Assembly: GCA_028583405.1 (NCBI GenBank)
Contig: CM053243.1
Span: forward strand, 19,075,550 to 19,139,549
Reading direction: 5' to 3'
DNA length: 64,000 nucleotides
Source: Pogonophryne albipinna
Taxonomy: Eukaryota > Chordata > Actinopteri > Perciformes > Artedidraconidae
Below are positions 13,253-25,059 of this stretch, one piece after another; the first letter of the stretch is position 1; each line of letters starts with the position of its first letter. Position numbers and translations under genes: made by a program. The notes under the pieces were generated by a model, which saw only the letters and a list, made by a program, of their open reading frames with translations, was not told where the DNA came from and did not search any database.

Positions 13253-13910
13253 GCTTGGAATATTCCCAGCAATCTTATATGTTTTGTTTGTGATATTTCC
13301 TTCCCCACAATCCCATTGGTTGGTTTTCTTCTTCTAACAGATTAAACGGTTCTTTGTGTGCTACTGCCCCCCACAGGACGGAATAAAATTGCATCAATAA
13401 CTATTAATGATATGGTACAATTTTGAACAGGAGGTAGTACTTTTTACATGGCATAGGAACTGTAATGTATCTTTCTTTCGCGGTCATGTCACTTATTACA
13501 TTTTGGGTATTTTATAACTTATTTTCTTTTTCATATGTTTTAAATGCACATTGTGTTTGTATCTCAAGGAGATTTGTATTGCACTGTTTCGTTATAAGTC
13601 TAGAGGTTGACACATTTAGAGTGCTTTGAAACCTGAGTGTATGAATCTTGCTGTGTAAATGAAATAGTTTAACCTCACTTATCCTGAAACTCTAAGCCTA
13701 CAGTACAAGTACTGTTCCAAATCAACGGAGTATGTTTTGTTCTCACACAGCAGGAGGTGGCAGCATTTCCCTGATGTAAACTGCCTGGCAGGTTTTAAAT
13801 AACTTTCATTGTTTCGAGCCTTGCATTACATGCTGTAAAAAAAAGATGCATTTAAAAAACCTGCATATTTTCTCCCAAACTTTTTTCATAGAAATTACAT
13901 TAGGAATAAA
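12660..13910. other. Intergenic stretch with a TA microsatellite; no gene seen
   Basis: No splice-bordered coding exon was recognised. There is a TA dinucleotide tract at about 13213-13252. Short frames on both strands around 12880-13340 are unsupported by any family resemblance. Confidence 0.5.
13213..13252. repeat. TA microsatellite
   Basis: An uninterrupted run of TA dinucleotides is broken once by a TG step. Confidence 0.9.
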
Positions 13911-13971
13911 ATGGACTTTTATTAATCCCTCGTGGGGAAATTGTTTCTCTGCATTTGACCCATCCTAGTGT

Positions 13972-16900
13972 TAGGAGCCAACCCAGTCTCAGCATTTCGT
14001 GTTCACCAACACGATTTTTAATCTATTGATTCGTGTTCACCAACACGATTTGCCCCTTTTTTTCGTGTTGCACAGCACGATTTTAAAAGCAATGTATTTC
14101 TACTGCCTGCAGCACGTCTTTTTCTCCGGTCGGGTCGAGGAAGACCGGAAGCTGTGTGGTTCATAAAAACATGTTCTTACTCAATATCAAGCCACAGTAA
14201 TTGCTTTTATTTGAAATCGTATAATTTCGGACTTTTGTTGCCGTCTGTGAGGAAAATAAATGGGGCTCAGAGCCTCAGGATACTGAAATCTGTATTTTTT
14301 AAATCTTTTTTTCCTTCTAATTTGTTATTCTTTTCAAAATAACACACTGTTATTTACTCACCAATAACACACAATTATCCTTGCTTTTATTTATTGGTTT
14401 AATTCCATAATCTCGGGCTTTTTTGGCGTCCGTCAGGAACTGAATTTCAAAATAAAAATAACCGGAAACAGACGTAGGCATTTCGAGCGATTACCCAAGA
14501 TCCTCAGCTATGGTTTTAAGATCGTTTATTGGATGTTTTAGCCGCAATGCATGCTGGGATTTGGTGTTTATATGATATGAAATCTGGAAAACATTTTAAA
14601 AGAATAAAATAATACTTAATTCCGAGCGCTCTTGCTTTTCTCTTTGAAAGTCATCACATAACGGCATTGTAATACACGGTTCGGCTGCATTACATATTAC
14701 AGATCTGCCGTAGTTCTTTATTTATAGAGCCCTGATGAGAAGACCTTTGGAAAAACTGAGGAAATTCCGCCGAAACTGAATACTTGACGTGGATCATAAA
14801 TATATTCAACAATTAAACAACATCTTCAATTTCTCTTCACACAATACGTCTCCTTGCAGTATCAACACTAATTCGGCTGACTTTTACATTTGATCTAATT
14901 CACAGATAGGTTATATTTACACCATAACGGTGCACAGCTGATATAAAAGGACTGTAGTTTTTAAAGATATTACTGATTTTCTTTGAATGTAAGAATGTAA
15001 ATACTGAGTCTGAAATAGTATAGTAATATGCTGTAAAATTATGTGAAAGCATGAATAAAACTACACATCTTCAGATGTTGTACGAAAACATAAGTGTCCT
15101 ACACTAATAATACAAAGTTATTATGGCTGTGTGTACCTTGTGTGCACCGCCTAGTGGTTAAAGCACGTTATTGAATTATTGTGTTATATTTGATTAAAAA
15201 AATATTAAGAGTACATACTTTCATAGGGGGAAAGTATAAATATAGAAATATAGAATATAAAAAATCAAGAAGATACTATAAGTGATCTCTACAATAAAAC
15301 AGTTTAGTGCAGAATGTACAAAGATATTAATAGGAGGAGGTGCAAAACAGAAAAACGAATTAACCTTTATTTAAACATTAAATAACAGATTAAGGTCTTC
15401 TTTTAAATAAGAAAAAAACTTTGGGGGTATCTATCTACAGATAAATATTAAGCCTGACAAAGTACTTAACGTCTAATATATTGCTTTCCTGCAATGTATG
15501 TTGAAGCACTTATTTTAACTGATTATACATATGAATTATACTCTTATGTAGATAGAATAAGAAATGTGCAGAATGTGACAGTTTAATGGTGGAGGTATAC
15601 ACACATATTGATAGATGTCTTGTAATGCACTGTTGAGGAACCTGTGACCCAAGTTTTTCATTCATTGCATAACTACACCGTAGTTGTGTATATGATATGT
15701 CAATAAACCTTTGAAAATCTTGAAATCTTGAAAGGGATGTGCAAAATAGCCATAATATACAGTCTTTAATTAACTATTAGTAGAGAATAACGAGTAATGA
15801 ATATACTTTATTACTCGTTTCCATTCATGTCAATTGCAGATACATGTTTAGTCTTCTCAAGCACCAACTATCAAATATCTCTCCTGATTGTTGGCACTTG
15901 ACAATCACCTTAGCTGAATTTTACTCTGGTGTAACTAAAGTCTGATTTAAGGGTTGTTTATATTTCACATAATTAATCAGAATCTGCAAAGTAACTCAAA
16001 TAAATGCAGTGGAGTAAAAATACCAGGTTAACTTCTGAATTGTAGTGGAGTAGAATTACAAAGTAACAATGAGCTGTCATGTGGGTATATATTAATGCTG
16101 CGCATTATGGACACAAGTGATTTTCACCCATTTATTAATTATATGTTTTACATTTGATAACACCAATGTGTTTAATACTGGCAACTTCTAATTGTGGGAA
16201 AAACGAAAACGTTCAGTAGAGACGTCCCATAGAACATTTTGCGAAACACAATAGCCAGCATGTGTAGTTCTGGGGGGGCGTTCGATTCCAGTTTTGGATA
16301 GTCTGGCGTGGTTTCGTTCCATTTCACACAGCTGTTTGACGCTCTGCGTAACCTTACGGGGACTGTAGTCCTAAACGATAGCTGGGGATTATGGGTAGTG
16401 TAGTGTCTTCGGCCATCCTAAACTCAGAAATGTTGACAATCGCAATGATGCTCGAAATGTCCCTTATAGGCCTACGTCTGTTTCCGGTTATTTTTATTTT
16501 GAAATTCAGTTCTTGACGGACGCCAAAAAAGCCCGAGATTATGGAATTAAACCAATAAATAAAAGCAAGGATAATTGTGTGTTATTGGTGAGTAAATAAC
16601 AGTGTGTTATTTTGAAAAGAATAACAAATTAGAAGGAAAACATATTTTAAAATACAGATTTCAGTATTCTGAGGCTCTGAGCCCCATTTATTTTCCTCAC
16701 AGACGGCAACAAAAGTCGGAAATTATACGATTTAAAATAAAAGCAATAATTGTGGCTTGATATTGAGTAAGAACATGTTTTTATGAACCACACAGCTTCC
16801 GGTCTCCCACGACCCGACCGGTGAAAAAGACGTGCTGCAGGCAGTAGAAATACATTGCTTTTAAAATCGTGCTGTGCAACACGAAAAAAAGGGGCAAATC

Positions 16901-16977
16901 GTGTTGGTGAACACGAATCAATAGATTAAAAATCGTGTTGGTGAACACGAAATGCCGTGAGACTGGGTTGTAGGAGC
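13972..16977. mobile_element. Long-TIR (foldback) DNA element, 2992 bp, 7-bp duplication
   Basis: The element spans 13979-16970. Its arms, about 13979-14515 and 16440-16970, are inverted copies of each other over about 0.5 kb with few differences. It begins CAACCCAGTCTCA and ends TGAGACTGGGTTG. Flanking duplication is TAGGAGC (13972-13978 and 16971-16977). Near each end are two short hairpins, CGTGTTCACCAACACG, and a related third, CGTGTTGCACAGCACG. The roughly 1.9-kb centre (14516-16440) has no open frame with recognisable similarity, so this is a non-autonomous element. A 7-bp duplication is compatible with several superfamilies (for example Dada-like or P-like); the family is not assigned. 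The centre includes a LINE-like 3' tail at about 15630-15735. Confidence 0.8.
15630..15735 (+). repeat. LINE-like 3' tail fragment
   Basis: Reads as a GCACTGTTGAGGAACCTGTGACC-type tail ending in TGTCAATAAACC. It is a diverged relative of the segment at 37330-37435. It sits in the centre of the LTIR element, so it was either captured or inserted later. Confidence 0.45.
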
Positions 16978-17089
16978 AGTGTGCTGCCATTTTGAACTGC
17001 GCCCGGGGAGCAGTGTGGGGAACGGTGCCTTGCTCAGGGACACCTCGGTAGCACTTGGTCTTGCCGGGACTTGAACTGGTGACCTATAA

Positions 17090-18242
17090 AGTAGTTTATT
17101 TGAGTAATTATTTTTATATAGTACTGATACATATCTAAAATAAATAACTGCTGTACATTGGTTTGCGCTTCACATGTTGCAGCCCCACACAATAAAATGG
17201 GGAAGTGTCACAGTACCTCTGTGGTTTTCACACAGAGTACAGCTGCTTAACAGGTCAGCTGTGAAGGACAAAAACAAAACCTGGAGACATGAGAATAGAA
17301 ATGACAGAAACACGCAGAACTTGTCTGACCATCCAGAAGTATTAACATGTTGTTTCCATCTAAAGTCAACAAAAAACAGCAATGTGACAAACAATGAGAA
17401 AGACATTGTAAGTGGTTTTTGATGAAAGTGTCGGCTAAATTAAATTAAATGTAGAAATTACACTTAAGAAAGGGAAACTCCAATGTATTGAAATCCTGTG
17501 TGTTTGCGAAATGGGGAAGTGGCACATTTCATAACTTAAAATAATCCTCCAAACGGAACTTGTCAAATAAGACATATGTAAAAACCAAGGAAAGTTTATG
17601 ATTCAGTGGCACAAAGGGTTTATTTACAACACATCAACGTACAGACAAAATAATAACAAATGCCTAATATCAATGTGACACAACCAAGACCTAATTGTCT
17701 ATTTATTGGTAGAAAACAGTGCTGTGTAGTCCTACAGTATTGTGATCAGTTTACCTCATTAAATAGACAAACACACAGAGTGACATTTATTAATAACAGA
17801 ATATGTTGTATGCCATTACAGAATATACAGTACAGTGGTTGGCAGAGAAAACAGCACATTTGAAACGGCAGTAAAAATAACTACCTTACCTAGAGTCTTT
17901 TGACTAGACAACTTTTGTTATTGGTTGGCACTGAGCAGCGATAGCATTACCATTGACTTCTGGGGGCATCTTTTTTTTTTTTAAAAGTAACATTCACTTT
18001 ACCCATCCTTCATTTAATTCTAAATTCTTGCTAAGAAGATGTTTTCTCTGTTTATAAGCTATTTATCTGCAGGGTGAGGTACGAAGGAGTGGACTCAACA
18101 TGTAGTCCAGTCACAAGCGTTTCCTTAACTTCAGAAAAATTCATTTGTCCATAAACTGAGAAAATGGTGACGTAAGACTGGTTTTGTGCAAATATCTCAG
18201 GCAGTGAGGAAAAGGAATACAGAGGGTGGAGCAATGGGCTGG
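17090..18242. other. CYBA 3' flank and probable 3'UTR
   Basis: No coding exon was seen. A reverse-strand AATAAA (TTTATT at about 17618-17623) is a candidate polyadenylation signal for CYBA, about 0.6 kb past its stop codon. Short frames on both strands here overlap each other and resemble nothing known. Confidence 0.4.
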
Positions 18243-20144
18243 TTACTCGCCAACAGGAATGGGGTTGTCATAGGCTGCTCCCTCCAGGTCGTCGACTCGC
18301 TTTCTGCGCGTCTCAGGAGGAGGTCTTGGTGGTGGATTCTGAGGTGGATTCTTCATGCTGTCATCTGGCTTTCTGACTATCTCCTTCTTTGGAAGAATGG
18401 GCTCCCAGTGTTCACCTCGGATAGCTGCCTAGAAAACAAAGTGTTGACAAAGAATAGTCAGTGGTGTTTGGCTAGAGTAAGATAAAGTTAAGCATACCTA
18501 TAAACTATTATAAACAATAATAAGAGATATGTGATAGTGGCAATTAGATAAACTGAGCTACTTGGAAAGCTTTATATCTTTGGTTTATTGCCACATCTAG
18601 GTTTGTTTAAGAATTCAGGCACACCTCTGACTGGTCGAATTTCATAACAAAAGGGCCATGTCTCAACAGAGATACTAGTCATGAAACAATCTCTTCCTTG
18701 TTTCCACTTCCTTGTTTCTGAGAACTGGCTACTTCAAGTCTCATCCATCACCTTTATTAAAGTTAATATACAAACTGGAGATTCATTTTGCAAAAGCTGC
18801 CCACTTACTGCAAGGTAGATGATGCTGGCAATGCCCAGGCACACACACCCGAGGACAGTAGCAAGCAAAAAACCTGCAGGTACACTGAGTCTAAGAAAGA
18901 CAAAGGAACTGTAAGGACAAAACACAATAAGCCAAGTATGTGTCCATTGTGGAAAGACTGACTGTGAATAACAGGAATGCAGTCTAAAAAAGGAACTTGA
19001 CAAGTGTAACACTCACGCAGCATGTAAAAATGCTCTGACATAGTAGTTCCTTGTCAATGGCCCAAAGGATTTCACACATACAGTGAAGCAGTACTGGCCC
19101 CTGAGAGAGAACAAGACACAGGAGTGAGCAACAATATTCAGGCAAATCATCAGTGAACCTGAGCCTTTAAGCATATACAGTATACACGTTGCAGACAAAG
19201 TAAATCATGAAAATCACTTACGTTCTCTCCACACTTGTGCCCTTGGTCCTCTTGCTTCGTGGATACTCAAGTAGACACACGAATGCCCCAGCAGCACTAG
19301 TTATCTGTCAAGACTTTTTCATTTCACAAAATTCACTCGTCACATCACAACTATAATAGGACAATCATTTATATTAACATCTGTGACCGTGAGCAGGTTT
19401 ACTTGGACTAATTTCTTTCTGGCCCACGCAAAACTATGATTATTTAAATAAAAGTACCCACTTTTGACACTAATTATATTGTCCAGCTAAACAATACAAT
19501 ATAAGGCCAGGCTACAATGTTAACTTGCCAAAAATAAATAGTGGTAGTGGATTTCATTTAGTGCTCCCCTATATCACATCTGTTTCAAGCTTGTTTTTTT
19601 ATGAATTATTTTACAGCATGCAATTAAAAGGCTAAATAAGACTTTAAACGCATGATAGTAAATCTACAAGGTGGGAAACTTGATAATGAACACTTTCAAG
19701 AAGAGACATCTTGATATCTGCTTTATGCACAGTGTAAAGGATACATAGCATAAGCAGCAAACTGCCAGCCTCTGAACTGTCCAGCCACCCCCACAATGCC
19801 TCCAGTGAGGAGAACTGAAAGAAGGAAGCAGAAAGATCAAATTAAAACTTATAAAAAAAGACACAAACGTTGAGTCTGTTTGTACATCGACTTGATTGTT
19901 GATTAAAACAGTTTGGATTTATAGCTGATTATGTTATAAAGTTGAAATTGTAATGCATACAAAATATAAGATTAATGAAAATATTTCAGTTTGTATTATA
20001 ATGCTCATTTACTCATGAAACGTAATCAGATACTAATATGTTCAGTAATATTTGTATTGTATCTTTAGATAAAGTTGTATACTCACTAAGTCCTGAAGCC
20101 AGAGCCTGCTCATTGGCCCACATCGCCCACTCTATTTTCCCCAT
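18243..20144 (-). CDS. cyba: CYBA, cytochrome b-245 alpha chain (p22phox), complete, 6 exons
   Basis: p22phox is the membrane partner that stabilises NOX1-4 NADPH oxidases and docks p47phox. Exons on the minus strand: 20144-20087, 19814-19745, 19296-19222, 19100-19017, 18890-18809, 18428-18243; stop at 18243-18245. All borders are GT/AG and phases agree, giving 184 residues (human 195). The start is MGKIEWAMWANEQALASGL, almost identical to the human N-terminus. Other family blocks are LLTGGIVGVAGQF, FVCLLEYPR, SFGPLTRNYYVRA and LSVPAGFLLATVLG. The last exon holds the proline-rich NPPPRPPPE segment that binds the p47phox SH3 tandem, followed by a basic stretch and the tail DNPIPVGE. For exon 3 the acceptor at TAACTAG was chosen, because the upstream ACAG would put a stop in frame. 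The protein looks intact and functional. Confidence 0.97.
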
Positions 20145-20916
20145 CGCGATCACTGAAGCGGCCCCTCTGAAAACTCTGAAACTCACCGGAGAGCGGCTCA
20201 CAGTTATATTGTTTCTACAAGGAAGAACATGTATTTACGAGATGTGAGGTGTGCATGTAGGCTGAGAGGCAGGGCTACCGATAGCCGATCCTTTTTCTGG
20301 CGTCATTTCCGAACAGTGCAGGACTACATCGGGAGGGGCGGGGCTAAACAGGCAAACATACCAGACGGGTAAATAATAATGAGAAAACGGACAGGTGAAG
20401 TAGGGCCTGCGTTAATAACATACGCAAATCTTTTTTTAGGGAGGTTATTTTATATAATATGTTTATGTTCTTCTTCAAGTTCTTCTTATTTTGCCATAGA
20501 TAAATGAATTCATTTTATGTGTTTTTGTTGTATATTTGACCCATAAGACTATTTTTTGAATTGAAAGTCAGCTTGGGTTGAATGTAATTCTAAACATTTT
20601 GGCTTTTCTGATTGGGCACATATTCTTTTCCATCCTTTGCACCTGTCCCTAACACAAATTGTATTAACGCTGGAAGTGGAAATAGAAAATACATAACAAG
20701 AAACAATTATATTGATACAATATAATTTATTTATTGTTACAGAATACAATCGACAGCATTTAAGTATGTAATTGTAGCAGGAACACTGGGTTCAGGTAAC
20801 TGTCCCACACTCATCTCTAGGCCCTTCTTCTTCGGTTTAATGGCGAGTCGCAACCACTTGGAGCATTATCGCTACCTACTGTTGATTTGTTGAATCTTCA
20901 TGTTAAATCTTTGTCC

Positions 20917-23900
20917 TCAGACCATGAGAAACTTGAAGATCAGTTTGTTAACTTCATTTCTTGAGTTACTTGCGAATATTGACTTAAAATCCATGTCCTT
21001 AATGTTATGTTGTTCCATTGCAGTTTTCAGAATGAGTCTTTGTCTGGTATATCCTGGGCAGCTAAAGAATACATTATGTATTGTCTCTGATTGTTGGCAA
21101 CCATCACAGTTGCCAGTTGGATGTTTTCCAATCAGATGCAGTGATGAGTTTAATCCAGAGTGACCCAATTTTATCCTGCTGATAATGTTCCGTTACCTTC
21201 TATTACTCCCCCAAGTGCTTTCCATTCCTACTTCCCTTTGTATCTGGTATAAATGTCTTCCTTTAGTGTTACTGTCCATTAACTTTTGCCATTGTTGCTT
21301 GATAATAACTTTCGTAAATGATTTGACTTCTGCTCTACTGATAGATACTATTAAATCAATCTGATTTGCTTTCAATCCATTTTGTGCCAGTTGATCCACT
21401 ACCTCTAATACCCACATGCGCTGGAATCCACACAAATTGAACAACAATTTCCAAATGTATACTAACCTATACATGATGTGCAACATTTTCATGCAGAATA
21501 TCCTGACGACAAGTTATTTATACTTTCCAAAGCTGCGCTGGAGTCAGAGCAAATGACCACTCGCATTGGCTGTACTTCCTCTATCCACTGAAGTGCTAGT
21601 GAGATAGCCATCATCTCCACTACTGCGATGTAATCACTCTCTTGCTTTTTCACTTTGACCTTTAACTCAGGAACATAAAATGCACAACTAGTTTTACCAT
21701 TTTCTGGACTTTTGGATCCATCAGTAAATATTTGTATAAACTGCCCATATTGTTAATGTAGAACAGTATTCACATAAGCCTGCACGTTGATTTACACTAC
21801 ATCTATTACAGGTTGAGGTAGTAACCATGGTGGAACAGCTGATATCAACACAGTCGGACTAATATTCCATTCCTTAACTTTGCATTCCTTACATAATTCC
21901 GAAACACAAACACTTTCTTTTTTAATTGTGTTACTTTCCCAACTTGCTTTTACAGTTTGTTTAGTACAGTGAGTATCTTCATGGCCCTGTAGATTTGCCC
22001 AGTAATTAACAATTAACTGTTTTCTCCTCAAAGAAATTGATATTTCTCCGACCTCTACCTGAAGTGCCGACACTGGTGTAGATCTGACTGCCCCACAGCA
22101 TATCCTTAGTGCTTGTGCCTGGACTCTATCTAATTCTTGAAGAGAAGAGTATGCTGAACCATACACTATTAGTCCGTATTCTATGACTGATCTAATTAAG
22201 GCTGTGTATACGCTCCTCAAAGCAGCGTTATCAGCCCCCCACTTAGTTCCTGCCAAGCACCTCATAACATTTAACACCTTTTTACATTTATCTACTACTT
22301 TATCAATATGAATACTCCATGTGACTCTCTCGTCCAACCATAGAAACTTAAAAGTCTTCACTTTCTTTAGTTCTTGTCCATAAAGTTTTAACCTAACCTC
22401 CTCAACTATCCTTTTTCTCGAAAAAAATTAAAGTTTCAGTTTTTTCTCCCGACAATCTAAGCCCCCATGTCAGAGACCATCTTTCAATTTCCGTAATGGC
22501 TTCCTGAATCTTACCTACAATATAATTTACATTTCTACTCCTTTTCCAAATAGCTCCATCGTCTGCAAAAAGTGACTTACCAATATCGGATCCTACTTGT
22601 ATATATCATTTATCATAATAGAAAACAAAAGAGGACTGATTACACTCCCCTGCGGGGTTCCATTCTCAACTTCATGCCTTCGAGAACATGAATTGCCAAC
22701 TCGGACTCTGATGGCACGGCCAAACAAAAAATCCATAATCCAATTATATACGTTACCTCCCAGACCCATAATGTCCAGTTTTATTAATAATCCTTCCTTC
22801 AATCATCATATCGTAAGCTTTTTTCACATCAAAGAATACAGCTACAACACACTCCTTATTCGCTTGAGCTTTCCCGACTTCAGATTCCAGGCACAGAAGT
22901 GGATCTAAAGTACTCCGCCCTCTTCTAAACCCACTCTGATATGGAGTCATTAATTCATTTTTTTCAACATAGTACGTCAGCCTTTCTGTTATCATTCTTT
23001 CCATAAGTGCGATGTCAGAGCTATAGGTCTATAACTGACTAGACTGGTTGGGTCTTTCACATGTTTTGTAATAAGAATAATGACAGACTCTTTCCATATT
23101 ATTGGCAGCTTCCCTTTCTCCCAGATCTTATTGTACATCTCCAGCAGCTTTCCTAATGCAAAATCACTCAATTTGGCCAACATTATGTAACATACATTAT
23201 CTTTCACAGGAGCAGTCATTGTACACTTACTTAGTGCTCTTCTCAACTTTTGAATAGAAAAAGGTACATTTACAACACTCTGCGACGTGAATCTTATGAA
23301 ATGTCTTTCCTCATATTAGGATGTTCATCCAACACTTCCTGTCTCCTGATCTTACCTTCTTCTGTCACATTTTCAGAAGAATTAACTTTTACAAAATTCT
23401 TAGCTAGAATTTCTGCCCTTTCCATAGCACCAGTGGCAATTTCCCCTCCATTCTCTAACAATGGCAGGTTACTTTGCTGTCTAATTCCATACGTTATCTA
23501 ATGGTGTAGTTCTCCCAATACTCGAACAGAATCCTCTCCAACATTCCCTTTTTGCTCTTTTAACAATTTTCCTTACCTGAGCCTGTGCCTTTACTCTAAT
23601 AAGTTGATTATTGAATGTGTCTTTTTTAACTTTCCAAACAGCCTGATCTTGTTTCGGATTGCATCATGACATTCTTTGTTCCATCAGGGTACCATCTTAA
23701 CACTTTTACTAAGTTTACCAGTTGTATTCCTTCAATTAGCACTTTTAATTATATTTGAAGTAAATTGCTCATTTATTTCATCAATACTTTTTGTTTTAGC
23801 AAAATTCCATCTCATTATACCATCTAGCTCAACCATTAGTTACATCAAACTTGATTATAATCGGAAAATGATCACTCGCAATACTGTTATTTGCCAATAC

Positions 23901-24041
23901 TTCCCAACTGCTACCAGAAGCTAATTCACTTGATACCAGAGTTGGATCTATCGCAGACTCTGTTCCATCTCTAAAATTGAGTCTTGTACCTTGCCCATTA
24001 TTTAAACAAACAAATTCCTTTGCCTCCATTACATCCTCCAC
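20917..24041 (-). pseudogene. LINE ORF2 remnant: endonuclease, reverse transcriptase, RNase H
   Basis: Pieces in order on the minus strand: an endonuclease tail with SAID and SDHFPI (24041-23829); reverse transcriptase fingers with SYRPIALTS (23246-22992); YQSGFRRGRST and FDVKKAYD (23004-22753); NGTPQGSVISPLLF (22802-22593); the catalytic FADD box at 22569-22558, immediately beyond a frameshift; a thumb/connection segment with SVIEYGLIVYG (22361-21792); a weak RNase H region (about 21800-21190); and a C-terminal TGNCDGCQQSETIHNVFFSC motif (21168-20917). No single frame spans these parts, so no functional enzyme can be made from this copy. Confidence 0.8.
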
Positions 24042-24276
24042 TACCTGTCCGTTGTAATCTGTTGATCTCCCTCCCTACATTGTATTATGTGCGTTTAATC
24101 ACCACACCATATTATTTCATTTCCTTGACAAAGTCCGTCTAATTCCTAATTTTGAGTTTATTACATGGATTGTAAAAATTGCTGCTGCTTCCACTATTGT
24201 TTTCCGTCTTGACCTCTTTTTTGTTTGTTGGGCAACATTCACCACTTTTCCAATAAAGGCCACACATTTGTACCTA

Positions 24277-25050
24277 TTAACAATCAATGCATCCTATCAC
24301 ACACTTATGTGAACATATTGTGGAGCTTTCCTTTGCCTGTGGGAGTTTGGGAAAATCTTTTGAAGAGAATATACTTGTTGCTACTTGGGATTTCCTAGTT
24401 AAGTTTTGTGATACCTGTTCTGTTGCTTCAGCATATGAGACTTTGTTTTGTACTTTGTATCTCTGTACCTCCTTGGCCTTTTTCTGCACTTCGCAGCCCT
24501 GATATGCAGCACTATATTCCCCACCACAGTTACAACATTTCACCTTGGCACCTGCAGCACAACAACCATATTCATGTTCTCCCGCACATTTTGGACACCT
24601 AGGCTTTGTTGCTTTACACTTGTCTGCCACATGCCCAAACATTTGGCATTTAAAGCACCACAGAGGTTTAGGGATGAATTATCTTACTGGAAAGCTCATG
24701 CAACCTATCATTATCTTCTGTTGAATTGATTCTTCAAACTGAAGAATAACAGACAAACTATCCACTAGCGTACCCTGACACCTAGTAGGAAGACGTTTAA
24801 CTACTGACACTTTGTCCCCTTTACATTTATTTCTTGAGTTCTTCAATGCTGATGTCTAGCGGAACTCCACTGATCACTCCACGTATTTTCCGATTTGCTC
24901 CGGGAACATGGCATTTAATTCGAACTTCATTCAGGGTCTTCATTTTTCAGTAACTTTGCATTTTATCATTTCTACCAACATCCGTCCTTTGCTCAGAAAT
25001 CTTGCTTGCATTATCGATCCAATTTATTTGTGAATCGCTTTAGTCAAGGC
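24277..25050 (-). pseudogene. LINE ORF1 remnant with CCHC zinc knuckles
   Basis: The minus-strand frame includes a first knuckle CFKCQMFGHVADKC, followed by CPKCAGEHEYGCC and CCNCGGEYSAAYQGC. These three CX2C-type modules are typical of the nucleic-acid-binding ORF1 protein of I-type LINEs. Upstream sequence (to about 25050) has weak ORF1-like pieces with frame breaks. The ORF ends just before the endonuclease-coding part of ORF2. Confidence 0.65.
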
Positions 25051-25059
25051 CACAGGGTA

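Larger units (their letters stand above)
13912..17090 (-). repeat. tRNA-derived SINE, minus strand, split by a 3-kb insertion
   Basis: Two fragments, 13912-13978 and 16971-17090, are the two halves of one SINE. Read on the minus strand, the right half carries the RNA polymerase III B-box-like GTTCAAGTCCC, and the left half ends in CAATTTCCCCACGAGGGATT. The unbroken version is at 44885-45118, where both halves are contiguous around TGTTAGGAGCAGTG. Comparison shows that the element at 13979-16970 inserted here and duplicated TAGGAGC. Confidence 0.75.
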
